Below, piece by piece: positions 41,951 through 49,757 of a DNA stretch of 64,000 nt. The notes below the pieces were generated by a model. The model saw nothing but the letters and a program-made list of their open reading frames with translations. It was not told the origin of the DNA and did not search any database. Where the stretch lies: assembly GCA_043720395.1 (NCBI GenBank), contig JAYSSR010000081.1, positions 8,959 to 72,958 on the forward strand, read 5' to 3'. A program made the position numbers and the translations under genes. The stretch comes from JANOYY01 sp043720395. GTDB lineage: Bacteria; Actinomycetota; Acidimicrobiia; Acidimicrobiales; JANYDT01. The stretch's first letter is position 1, and every line of letters begins with the position of its first letter.

Positions 41951-42444
41951 CGGGTCTGGTCGAGGACGATGCTGCGCACGATCTCGCGTTCCGCGCGCGA
42001 GCGCTCGCACAGGCGCATGCGCTGACCGAGTGGGCTTTGTCGTACCGGCGATGGCGGGTGGCCCGTGACGAACCGGACCATCCAATTCCGGAGTTGTCCA
42101 CGTGGGCGGCGACCGCATTCCTCACGGGTTACTGCGTGCGGTGCGTCGAGGAGTCGCAGTCGCCAGTTCCACGCTGCACCGTCGCGTCGGGGCCACTCGG
42201 CTCGTTCGAGGATGCGGAAGGTCGGGCATCCGCATTCGCGAACGCCTTGTCCAGCAACGTCAATGCGACCATTGGGGCACACGGGGTGGTGATCCTCGCG
42301 CTCGACGACGTGATCGCCCGCGAGATCGAGAAGCGCGTTGAGCATGTGAAGGAGCAGGTCTCCGACACCGACTGGGCACAATTCGAGGCATTCATCGGGT
42401 GGTGGGTCATCCACGGCTACTCGATCCGCGCCGTGGAAACGTGA
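41947..42444 (+). CDS. Uncharacterised hydrogenase-operon protein
   Basis: 165 residues from a GTG at 41947, overlapping genes on both sides by four bases. Helical, with a Cys pair TGYCVRCVEESQ near residue 62 and a C-terminal hydrophobic/aromatic end (EAFIGWWVIHGYSIRAVE). No signal or clear membrane span. No family recognised; its place between NifU-like and protease genes implies a part in hydrogenase assembly. Confidence 0.7.
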   Translation: MTGLVEDDAAHDLAFRARALAQAHALTEWALSYRRWRVARDEPDHPIPELSTWAATAFLTGYCVRCVEESQSPVPRCTVASGPLGSFEDAEGRASAFANALSSNVNATIGAHGVVILALDDVIAREIEKRVEHVKEQVSDTDWAQFEAFIGWWVIHGYSIRAVET

Positions 42445-42956
42445 AGATTCTCGTGGCCGGGGTCGGCAACGTGTTGCATGGTGACGACGGCTTCGGCGTC
42501 GAGGTAATCCGCGCGCTTACGGATTGGGTGCGTCCCGATGGCGTCGATCTCACGGAGACGGGAATCGGCGGCATCGCACTGGTACAGGACCTGATGCTCG
42601 GCTACGACGCGTGCATCATCGTCGACGCGGTCGACCGCGGTCGGCCACCGGGGACGGTGATGGTCATCGAACCCGACGTCGTTGATGTGCACTCGATGCG
42701 CCCCGAGCAGCGTCATGACCTGTTGGCCGACATGCACCTCGCGACACCGGCGCGGGCGATGATGGTTGCTCAGGGAATGGGTGTCCTCCCGGCCCGGCGC
42801 TACATCGTCGGTTGCCAACCGGAATCGATCGAGACGCTGGAGATCGGGCTCAGCGCGAAGGTGCGCGCCGCGATCCCCGCTGCCGTTGCGGAGATCGAGC
42901 GCTGCATTCGAGAGTGGAATGTCGAGGACTCCCCCGCCGCTGCACGGGTTCGGTGA
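42441..42956 (+). CDS. Hydrogenase maturation protease
   Basis: 171 residues from a GTG at 42441. Family motifs are intact: VGNVLHGDDGFGVEVIRAL at the start with the nickel-contact Glu, CIIVDAVDRGRPPGT with the Asp, and LADMHLATPARAM with the His. It should cut the C-terminal tail of the large subunit after nickel is bound, the last assembly step. Either or both large subunits in the window could be its substrate. Confidence 0.93.
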   Translation: MKILVAGVGNVLHGDDGFGVEVIRALTDWVRPDGVDLTETGIGGIALVQDLMLGYDACIIVDAVDRGRPPGTVMVIEPDVVDVHSMRPEQRHDLLADMHLATPARAMMVAQGMGVLPARRYIVGCQPESIETLEIGLSAKVRAAIPAAVAEIERCIREWNVEDSPAAARVR

Positions 42957-42962
42957 CCGAGG

Positions 42963-44288
42963 GTGGAACTCCTCGATCCCTTAGAGCGGCGGCTCGCGTC
43001 GTTGTCCCCCGCCGCCCAACCCGACGAGTGGGCGGTCGCCGCGTACCGGCTCGCCGTCGCCCTGACCGAGGTTCCGTCGACTGAACCTGCGGTCGCCGCT
43101 CGTCGAGCAATGGCGTTGCTGGAACGAGCGGCGTCGCTGCTCGATGCGACGCGGGCACCCGTTGAGCATGCACGCATCGTCAACGCAATGGGAGCGACCT
43201 GGCGGGTGTTGGGTGATCGGGCGCGCGCCGTGGACGCATTTCTTCGTGCCGCCTCGCTGATGGACGGGCGCGCTCGGCCGGTCGAAACCTCCGCCGCCTG
43301 GTCGAACCTCGGGCTTGCACAGGCCGAGGGTGGCGATCCTCGATCGGCGATCGCGACGTTTGACCGAGCCCTCGATGCACTTCTGCCATCCACGAGGCCA
43401 CCATCGGGCGACAGGGCCGTGGACGACGAAGTGCGCCGGACGTTCGCGAGCACTGGGTTGAACCGAGCGCAGGCGATCCTGGTACTCGACGACAATGGCT
43501 TCAGCGCCGCCTGGAAAAGCGCGGTGGCGACGATTGACAGCGCGCTGTCGATACTCTCAGAGGGTCCACCGGAAGCGGCCGCACCATTGCACGTTGGAAT
43601 GCTCTCGCACACACGAGGTCTGATCCATATGCGCGCTGATGATGTGAAGTCGGCTCGCGACGCATTCGACCGAAGCATCGCCGTCTTCACCCGCTCCGCG
43701 TTCCCGTTCCAGCACGCAATCGCGAGTTTCAATCGCGGCCGTGCCTACGAGGCCACCGGCGAACTCGTTCGGGCGCTGGTCGACTACGAGACCGCGGCAC
43801 AGTTGCTCGACCCGCGGTTGCATCGTGAGCAGTGGCACGAAGCTGCGAAGCGACTCGCTGTGCTGGAGGACCGGCTCCGTTCGAGCAATCCCGACGCCCG
43901 GCGGACCGATCACATCGTCGGCCTACTCGCATCCCTCAGTCCAGCCGAGCGGACCCACCAGCTGCGCGAGCGTCTGACTCGCCTCCTCGGGCTCGCACCC
44001 GACCTCCAACGAGCGGAGATGGGATCGCTCACGGGTGCAGCGATTCGCCGCGGTGCAGTGGCACACGACATGGTGCTCCGGACGACGCTCGAAGTGCTCA
44101 TGGAACTTCCCGACGAGCTGCTCCGCAGTGCGCTGCTGGCGGAGTTCGATGCGCACAACGCGCTGGCCGAGGAGGAGCGTCTCGCCGCGGGCCGACGCCT
44201 CGACACCGCGATCCAGGAGCTCGTACTCGGACCGCAGCGAGTCCGAATGCGCGACGTCCTGTACGAGGCGGGCTGGGAGCGGCCGTGA
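42963..44288 (+). CDS. TPR-like helical repeat protein in the hydrogenase operon
   Basis: 441 residues from a GTG at 42963, six bases after the protease stop. Repeats with TPR spacing are visible: TWRVLGDRARAVDAFLRAAS, AWSNLGLAQAEGGDPRSAIA, SFNRGRAYEATGELVRALVD. It is all helical with no signal peptide. TPR proteins hold complexes together, so it may scaffold maturation partners. The stop overlaps the next gene by four bases. Confidence 0.75.
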   Translation: MELLDPLERRLASLSPAAQPDEWAVAAYRLAVALTEVPSTEPAVAARRAMALLERAASLLDATRAPVEHARIVNAMGATWRVLGDRARAVDAFLRAASLMDGRARPVETSAAWSNLGLAQAEGGDPRSAIATFDRALDALLPSTRPPSGDRAVDDEVRRTFASTGLNRAQAILVLDDNGFSAAWKSAVATIDSALSILSEGPPEAAAPLHVGMLSHTRGLIHMRADDVKSARDAFDRSIAVFTRSAFPFQHAIASFNRGRAYEATGELVRALVDYETAAQLLDPRLHREQWHEAAKRLAVLEDRLRSSNPDARRTDHIVGLLASLSPAERTHQLRERLTRLLGLAPDLQRAEMGSLTGAAIRRGAVAHDMVLRTTLEVLMELPDELLRSALLAEFDAHNALAEEERLAAGRRLDTAIQELVLGPQRVRMRDVLYEAGWERP

Positions 44289-44755
44289 CCTCCGCGGCGG
44301 GATCACCACATTCGACGGCCGCAGCGTTTCTCGACGCGATCGTGTGGGGTGAGCACCACCGTGTCTGGGAACTCCTCGGACCCGAGGCACGCGAGCACGC
44401 GCTCGCCATTGCGGCCCGACGCGGAATGGACGCGGTCGCCGCGGCCCGTGCGCGTCAAGGAACGTGGGAGGTCGAGGAGTCGGACCGATTCCTCACCGCC
44501 CTCGTGCGGGGCTTACGGGTCGACCTCGTCGGAACCGATATCAACACTGTTGAAGTCATCGATGACCCGGAGTGTGACATCGACGGCGCGATCCGCTTCC
44601 GGCTTGAGACGGCGACGCTGCTCCCCCCGGAAATAACGGGTGGCGCGAAGTGGGCGGCCGGTGCCGTGATCGTGACGGAGGTCGCCGGTCGGTGGTTGGT
44701 ACGAAGACTCGAACCGCGTCCGCCAGCCGGACCGGCCTCGGCGAAGCCCTCGTGA
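44285..44755 (+). CDS. Uncharacterised hydrogenase-operon protein
   Basis: 156 residues from a GTG at 44285. It begins helical (AAAFLDAIVWGEHHRVWELL) and ends with beta-strand segments (AAGAVIVTEVAGRWLVRRLE), a plan seen in NTF2/SnoaL-like small domains. No family recognised. It overlaps the genes on both sides. Confidence 0.65.
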   Translation: MTSAAGSPHSTAAAFLDAIVWGEHHRVWELLGPEAREHALAIAARRGMDAVAAARARQGTWEVEESDRFLTALVRGLRVDLVGTDINTVEVIDDPECDIDGAIRFRLETATLLPPEITGGAKWAAGAVIVTEVAGRWLVRRLEPRPPAGPASAKPS

Positions 44756-45444
44756 TCCGCCATCTGCCGGTCGCCATCTCGGTGGAGCAGATCGCCTCCG
44801 CCTGGGCGCGCCGTGAAGCCGGGCCGAGCGGTGCAACGGTCATCGTGGATCACGAGATCAGCGGACGCCAGCGTCTTGGCATTGCGTGGAAGGCCACGCC
44901 GTCGACGGCGTTGTCGTGCGCGGTGATTGTTCGTCCTGCCCTTGGGCCGGAGGCGGAGGCGATCCTGTGGGTTGTGGCTCTGGTCGCCGCTGCCCGTGCC
45001 GTTCCCGTCTCTCCGGGTTGGCCGGACCTTCTGTTCAGCGATCAGGGTTCGCAGGTCGGCGCGGTCGGCCTGGAGGTGCAAGCCGAGGCCGGAATCATGA
45101 CGGCCGCCGTGCTGTCGCTACGAGTGGACTTGAGCGCCCTTGCCATCGTGCCAGCGACGTCGCCGGACATGACGGCGGTGCGCCGTACCATCGCCGATCG
45201 ATTCGCCGCCGAGGCGCTCCGCTGTTCCGCGCTCGCCGGGACCGATCCTTCGGAGCTTCTGAGCGAGTACGCAGCCCTCTCATTTGTTGTCGGCAAACGA
45301 GTGCGAGCACAGTTCCTCCCGAAGGGAGAAACACGCGGTCGCGCGGTGGCGGTCGACCCTACGGGAACCCTGATCCTCGAATCGCCGACGGGCATGCTCG
45401 AACGCCTCGTCCCCGGCAGCGTCCTCAGAGTCGACCCGCTCTGA
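44752..45444 (+). CDS. Biotin-protein-ligase-like (BPL_LplA fold) protein with degenerate active site
   Basis: 230 residues from a GTG at 44752. The layout follows BirA-type ligases: a strand pair with VDHEISGRQRLGIAWKA in place of the GRGRxGR biotinyl-AMP loop, PGWPDLLFSDQGSQVGAVGL in place of KWPNDL...KxxGIL, and a C-terminal SH3-like barrel, GKRVRAQFLP then GRAVAVDPTGTLILES. The loop's Gly-Arg run and the catalytic lysine are not conserved, so it is unlikely to biotinylate. It ends the nine-gene hydrogenase operon, right before the strong hairpin. Its role there is unknown. Confidence 0.7.
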   Translation: MIRHLPVAISVEQIASAWARREAGPSGATVIVDHEISGRQRLGIAWKATPSTALSCAVIVRPALGPEAEAILWVVALVAAARAVPVSPGWPDLLFSDQGSQVGAVGLEVQAEAGIMTAAVLSLRVDLSALAIVPATSPDMTAVRRTIADRFAAEALRCSALAGTDPSELLSEYAALSFVVGKRVRAQFLPKGETRGRAVAVDPTGTLILESPTGMLERLVPGSVLRVDPL

Positions 45445-45460
45445 GGTCTCGGTGCCGTCA

Positions 45461-45524
45461 AAACCACCCAAATTGACCACCCAAAAGCAGTTTGCGCCTT
45501 TTGGGTGGTCAATTTGGGTGGTTT
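45461..45524. terminator. Strong hairpin, perfect 27-bp arms, two-way terminator
   Basis: The arm at 45461-45487 (starting AAACCACCCAAATTGACC) is repeated in exact inverse at 45498-45524 around a ten-base loop CAGTTTGCGC. It lies 17 bp after the stop of the BPL-like gene and 48 bp from the end of the convergent esterase gene. The stem carries A at its left foot and T at its right, so it could end transcription from both sides. Confidence 0.85.
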
Positions 45525-45571
45525 GGCAACGTCCACTTGCACCCACCCCACAGTTTGGGAACCCTGTCCGG

Positions 45572-46576
45572 TCATGGCTTGGGGTGGGCGAGGAGGAAGT
45601 CGATCACAGCGGCACCGAACGCCGGGCTCAGCGCAGGACCATGCGAACCGCCCTTGATGGTCCAGAGTTCGACGCCGATCCCGTCCGGGCAGCTCGACGA
45701 TGCGCTGACGGCCGTTTCCGCACCGTCGATCGCCGACTCAAGGTCGAGCGTCTTGCCGGTGACCGAGGGCGGAGATCCGCAATGGTCGTAGTCGGCCCAC
45801 GTCTCGGTTGTGATCGCAGCCGATGGATACGGGTGGCCGACGATCTGCCCACCGGTGTAGCTGATCGTCGCGTCGTTCGTGCCGTGGACCTGCGCAACGC
45901 TCACGGGTTGCATCGGTGTGCATGCCTTGGCGTCCGCAAACGTCGCCCCTGCGAGTGACACGATCGCGGCCACCCGGTCGGGGTACTCGCACGCCATTCG
46001 ATACGACATGAATCCACCGTTGGAATGCCCCGCGAAGAAGACCCGCTTCGGGTCAACCCTGTAGTCACGTTGGACCTTGTCGACGACCGCCATTAAGTAC
46101 GCGGAGTCATCAACCGCTGTCTGGCCAAAGCCACAACACGCGTCGGTCGCATTCCAGAACGACGTGCCGCCTGCGTTTCTCGTGCCGTCGGGGTAGACCA
46201 CGATCACCCCCTTGGACTGTGCGGCGTCATCGAGGCCGAAGTAGCTGCGGATCGACGCACCCGAGCCCGTATAACCATGCAGCACGATGAGTAGTGGAGC
46301 GGGTGTACTCGCGTCGTAACTCGTCGGCACCACTACCTCGAAGGGTCGCGCTGACGTCGGATCGGGCAAGCGGGCCGTCGGCACTGCTGCAGTGGTGACC
46401 TTTAAGGTTGTTGTGCTCGCCGACCCGTCGGCGGCGTGGCTTGGGCTGGTCCGTTCGCTGCGTGTCTGGCTGGCGCTGTTCGTGGACCGGTCCCGGCCAG
46501 ATGAGCAGCCACCGATTACAAGCCCCACGACGGCGGCGCAAACAAGAAAGGTCGGTCGGACAGCAATGCGACGCAC
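45572..46576 (-). CDS. LpqC-like lipoprotein esterase (PHB-depolymerase family)
   Basis: 334 residues. A lipoprotein signal ends VIGGCSSG (Cys near residue 24), followed by a Ser/Thr linker, then an alpha/beta hydrolase of the LpqC/polyhydroxybutyrate-depolymerase class: LLIVLHGYTGSGASIRSYFG, catalytic Ser in FFAGHSNGGFMSYRMA, and QVHGTNDATISYTGG with the likely Asp. The His is probably in KGGSHGPAL. It is extracellular and membrane-anchored. Substrate unknown. Confidence 0.9.
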   Translation of the reverse strand: MRRIAVRPTFLVCAAVVGLVIGGCSSGRDRSTNSASQTRSERTSPSHAADGSASTTTLKVTTAAVPTARLPDPTSARPFEVVVPTSYDASTPAPLLIVLHGYTGSGASIRSYFGLDDAAQSKGVIVVYPDGTRNAGGTSFWNATDACCGFGQTAVDDSAYLMAVVDKVQRDYRVDPKRVFFAGHSNGGFMSYRMACEYPDRVAAIVSLAGATFADAKACTPMQPVSVAQVHGTNDATISYTGGQIVGHPYPSAAITTETWADYDHCGSPPSVTGKTLDLESAIDGAETAVSASSSCPDGIGVELWTIKGGSHGPALSPAFGAAVIDFLLAHPKP

Positions 46577-46613
46577 GGCCCAAACCTAACGGTCTGCCAA
46601 CGTCAGCGGTAGC

Positions 46614-47162
46614 TCAAAGCGGGTCACCGGCCTCCTCGAACGCGTCGGTGACCCATTTCCAGTGCATGCGACCGTGGTCGGCATTCGCGGCCAACACCCC
46701 GCCGATCGTGCCGTCTGCCCACGGCGCACCGGGCAGCGTCTCGGCCAGCTGTTCCTCGGTGAGATCGGACAGGAGTTCGAGCGTGATCGCCCGAGAGGCC
46801 TCACCCAAAGCGACCACCTCGTCGAGAGACTTCCCGCTTTGCTCGCGCTGCCACTGCTCGGTCATCGCGTGCACCGTTCGCATGATCTCGTCACGCGACC
46901 TCGCCGCACCCGCAGAATCGGTAGCCAGTCCAACGGGATTCGCGTCTCCGGCGACGTGGCGGCGGACCATCGCCGCGAAGTTGCGTTCGATCAGCGACAG
47001 GTGGGCAAGATGGTCGAGGGCAGACCACAAGTTGGCGGCGTCGTGTTCGCTCGGGGTCAGCCCCCGATGCAGACGTTCCTCGCTCAACGCGGCATAGGTG
47101 TCGAGCAGCCAGGCCCGGTCTCGGTGGAGTTTGGTTTCGATTTCGATGCGGCGCATGATCAT
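46614..47162 (-). CDS. DinB-like four-helix protein
   Basis: 182 residues from the ATG at 47162 (a second ATG two codons on). Features of the DinB/YfiT helical bundle: SALDHLAHLSLIERNFAAMV with a metal-type His, a long helix, and the late ADHGRMHWKWVTDA with further His residues. The family includes thiol-dependent metalloenzymes and uncharacterised stress proteins. It lies 73 bp downstream of the cNMP-binding protein gene on the same strand. Confidence 0.75.
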   Translation of the reverse strand: MIMRRIEIETKLHRDRAWLLDTYAALSEERLHRGLTPSEHDAANLWSALDHLAHLSLIERNFAAMVRRHVAGDANPVGLATDSAGAARSRDEIMRTVHAMTEQWQREQSGKSLDEVVALGEASRAITLELLSDLTEEQLAETLPGAPWADGTIGGVLAANADHGRMHWKWVTDAFEEAGDPL

Positions 47163-47235
47163 CGTTCTATCCGATCGACGCAAGGAGTCCCACGTCCGAG
47201 GTCGACTGCAATCGCCCGGGGGCGAATGATCGACA

Positions 47236-48252
47236 TCATCGAATCGCCTCCTCACGCCGGTGTGCCTCAGCAAGTTCAGCGAGCTTGTCCCGATCGAGCG
47301 CATCCGACGTCACTGCGGCAACCTTGCAATCGGTGATCGCTCGGAGTGTCGAGGTACGGGCGCCACCCTCGAGCAGGGCACGTTCTCCGATCACCGCCCC
47401 CGGGCCGAGCTCGACGAGTACCTCTCCCCCGACCTCGACCATCAATACGCCGTTCAACAGCAGGAAGAGCTGATCGCCGGCGTCACCCTGCTTGACGAGA
47501 GCGGATCCCTTCTTCACCCGACGAATCGCGGGCTTCTCGCCACCGCGCATGATCGACTCCTGCAGCGCTCGTTCGAGCAGGCTCTCTACCTCGCTGACGA
47601 GTGCAGGCGAGTCCTCGTCGCCCCACGGCGTCCGACGTCCGAACGACGTGTTCATCCACTCCTTGTATTCGGCGACGCTGCTCTTGGCAACGAGTGACCC
47701 TTCGTGGTCGAAGACCCAATGGCGGGGGAACCCCGATGCGCCGACCAGCTCGGCGCGGTGGGTGCCGTCAGCGTTGATCGTCAGCTCGAGCGTGGTCCAC
47801 ACCGTCGGAGCGAAGTACTGCACGAACGGCGGACGTTTCACGGCACGGGGCATCGGCGCGCCGGTGCGTCCACCCACGGTCTGCCTGAACGTCACCGACG
47901 ACGACGAAACATCTGGGTCCGCGTGGATATCGCACAGCTTGATCGCGGGAATCGTGATTGACCCGACACCGAGCTCCACGGTCGTGCCCCCGATCTCGCC
48001 ACCACCGCAATAGCCCCACCCGGTGATGGTTCCGGCATCGCCGACCTCGACGAACGCCCGGAGCTGATTCGCGAACCGGAATCTGTCAGCAACTCGGAGC
48101 GCTTCGATCGCCCCTGGAACGTCGCCGCCGAGCCGGTCCGGGGGCGGCGGATCATGATGCGCCATTTTCATTCGCGTCGCCATCTTCCCCATACCTTCCA
48201 ACAGGTCCGATGGGATCCACGAAACGGTCGTGATGCTGCGTTCGATGCGCAT
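47236..48252 (-). CDS. Cyclic-nucleotide-binding domain protein
   Basis: 338 residues from the ATG at 48252. The first 200 residues form an uncharacterised beta-rich domain (FANQLRAFVEVGDAGTITGW, TVGGRTGAPMPRAVKRPPFV). From about residue 235 comes a cNMP-binding domain: GDAGDQLFLLLNGVLMVEV and the phosphate cassette PGAVIGERALLEGGARTSTL with the Glu and Arg that hold cAMP or cGMP. No DNA-binding domain is seen. It is divergent from a receiver-adenylate cyclase, suggesting that it reads the signal made there. Confidence 0.85.
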   Translation of the reverse strand: MRIERSITTVSWIPSDLLEGMGKMATRMKMAHHDPPPPDRLGGDVPGAIEALRVADRFRFANQLRAFVEVGDAGTITGWGYCGGGEIGGTTVELGVGSITIPAIKLCDIHADPDVSSSSVTFRQTVGGRTGAPMPRAVKRPPFVQYFAPTVWTTLELTINADGTHRAELVGASGFPRHWVFDHEGSLVAKSSVAEYKEWMNTSFGRRTPWGDEDSPALVSEVESLLERALQESIMRGGEKPAIRRVKKGSALVKQGDAGDQLFLLLNGVLMVEVGGEVLVELGPGAVIGERALLEGGARTSTLRAITDCKVAAVTSDALDRDKLAELAEAHRREEAIR

Positions 48253-48408
48253 GTTGTCCCCTTCTGAGGTTCGTCGTATCCACTCTGCGCGACCTCGAAG
48301 CGTCGGTCGACCGTGCAGGACCGTCGATCTGGTGGGGGACAACCCCCATCTGTTTCGGGCGCCTGCACGCTGTTGGTCAGACAGACCGCCGGTCAGACTG
48401 AGCGACAC

Positions 48409-48441
48409 CGACCACCAACCGACCACCAACCGACCACCAAC
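48409..48441 (+). repeat. 11-bp direct repeat, three copies, before the cyclase gene
   Basis: CGACCACCAAC occurs three times head to tail, ending 11 bp before the ATG at 48453. The 11-bp pitch puts each copy on the same face of the helix, which suits a regulator array, but the array also overlaps the expected ribosome-binding region. The rest of the 200-bp gap to the divergent cNMP gene shows no other clear element. Confidence 0.75.
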
Positions 48442-48452
48442 GGAGCGCCTCG

Positions 48453-49757
48453 ATGACCATTTCTGTGTTCCTCGCCGATGACAATCTCATTGTTCGCGAA
48501 GGTGTGAAGGCGCTGCTCGAGTTGGAGGACGACTTCGAGATCGTGGGTCAAGGTGCCGACTACGACCAGCTCGTCTCTGGCGCCGAGAAGGCAAATCCAC
48601 AGGTGGTGGTGACCGACATCCGGATGCCACCCAACTTCGCCCGTGAGGGGATCGATGCCGCGAAGGAAATTCGCAAACGCCACCCGGGCACCGGTGTCGT
48701 GATTCTCTCGCAGTACGACGACCCCGCCTACGCGGTGTCGCTGCTCGCCGACGGCGCAGCCGGGTATGCCTACCTCCTCAAGGATCGCGTCGGCGAAGGT
48801 GACCAATTGGCTCGTGCGGTTCGCGAGGTTGCTGCCGGCGGATCGTTGCTTGATTCGAAGATCGTGGAGGGTCTCATCCACCCGGTCAGCGCAGACAGTT
48901 CGTTGTCGGCAAGCGAGGAGAACCTACTTCAGCAGATCGCGGAGGGCCGATCGGTCAAGGCGATCGCCACCCAGCTGAACACGACGACGACTGACTGCAA
49001 CCACGCCATCGAAGCCTTGTTCGCCAAGCTGGCCGAGGGCACCGCGGCGGGGCGCTCGGACAGTCTCGATCGGCTCAGGATGCTCCAGCGGGCGATCGTC
49101 GATCGCAAGGAACAGGGCGAGGCCCTCGAACGACTCCTGCCCGGCGGTGTCGCCGCGCAGATCATGAAGGAGGGTCGTCAGCCCGGCGAGACCGAAGAGT
49201 TGAACGTGACCGTGCTGATGTCGGACATCCGCGGCTACACGACCATTGCCGAACACGCCGACCCCAGCGTGCTCGCAGCACAGCTGCACGAGCATCGGGC
49301 CGCCATGAACCGAGCGATCCTCGACGAAAAGGGCACCGTGATGCAGTTCGTCGGTGACGCCGTCATGGCCGTCTTCGGGGCACCCGTGGCCCAAAACGAT
49401 CATGCCGAACGCGCCCTCGTGGCAGCGCAAGCGATGCACGCCGCACAGAACCGACTCAACGACAAGTGGATCGACGAGAAGCGGGCGCCATTCGGGCTGG
49501 GGCTCGGGCTCTCGACCGGCCTGGTCGCGGCAGCGCTTCTCGGCTCCGCTGAACGGCTCGAGTATTCGATCGTGGGAGACACGGTCAACCTGACCCAACG
49601 TCTGCAACAGTGGGCCGAACCGGGCGAGACGGTGTTGAGCGTGCCCACCTGGGAGGCGATAGCCACGAAGCCCGATGCGGACAAGCTCGAACCAGCCATG
49701 GTGAAGGGCAGAGACACCCCCGTCGCCGCGTATCGATTCCCCCGGAGAAGCGCGTGA
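48453..49757 (+). CDS. Response regulator with LuxR-like region and class III adenylate cyclase domain
   Basis: 434 residues. A receiver (1-125; LADDN acidic pair, VVVTDIRMPP phospho-Asp, YLLKDR Lys), then a degenerate LuxR-type helix-turn-helix (ASEENLLQQIAEGRSVKAIA), then a class III cyclase from about residue 250: LMSDIRGYTTIAEHADPSVL with the first metal Asp, FVGDAVMAVFGAP with the second, and YSIVGDTVNLTQRLQ with base/ribose contacts. Phosphorylation would tune cAMP (or cGMP) synthesis. It overlaps the kinase gene after it by four bases, so the two form one transcript. Confidence 0.92.
   Translation: MTISVFLADDNLIVREGVKALLELEDDFEIVGQGADYDQLVSGAEKANPQVVVTDIRMPPNFAREGIDAAKEIRKRHPGTGVVILSQYDDPAYAVSLLADGAAGYAYLLKDRVGEGDQLARAVREVAAGGSLLDSKIVEGLIHPVSADSSLSASEENLLQQIAEGRSVKAIATQLNTTTTDCNHAIEALFAKLAEGTAAGRSDSLDRLRMLQRAIVDRKEQGEALERLLPGGVAAQIMKEGRQPGETEELNVTVLMSDIRGYTTIAEHADPSVLAAQLHEHRAAMNRAILDEKGTVMQFVGDAVMAVFGAPVAQNDHAERALVAAQAMHAAQNRLNDKWIDEKRAPFGLGLGLSTGLVAAALLGSAERLEYSIVGDTVNLTQRLQQWAEPGETVLSVPTWEAIATKPDADKLEPAMVKGRDTPVAAYRFPRRSA

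Noticed and set aside
48409..48441. CRISPR-like array
   Set aside because: Only three 11-bp units with no spacers and no cas genes nearby.
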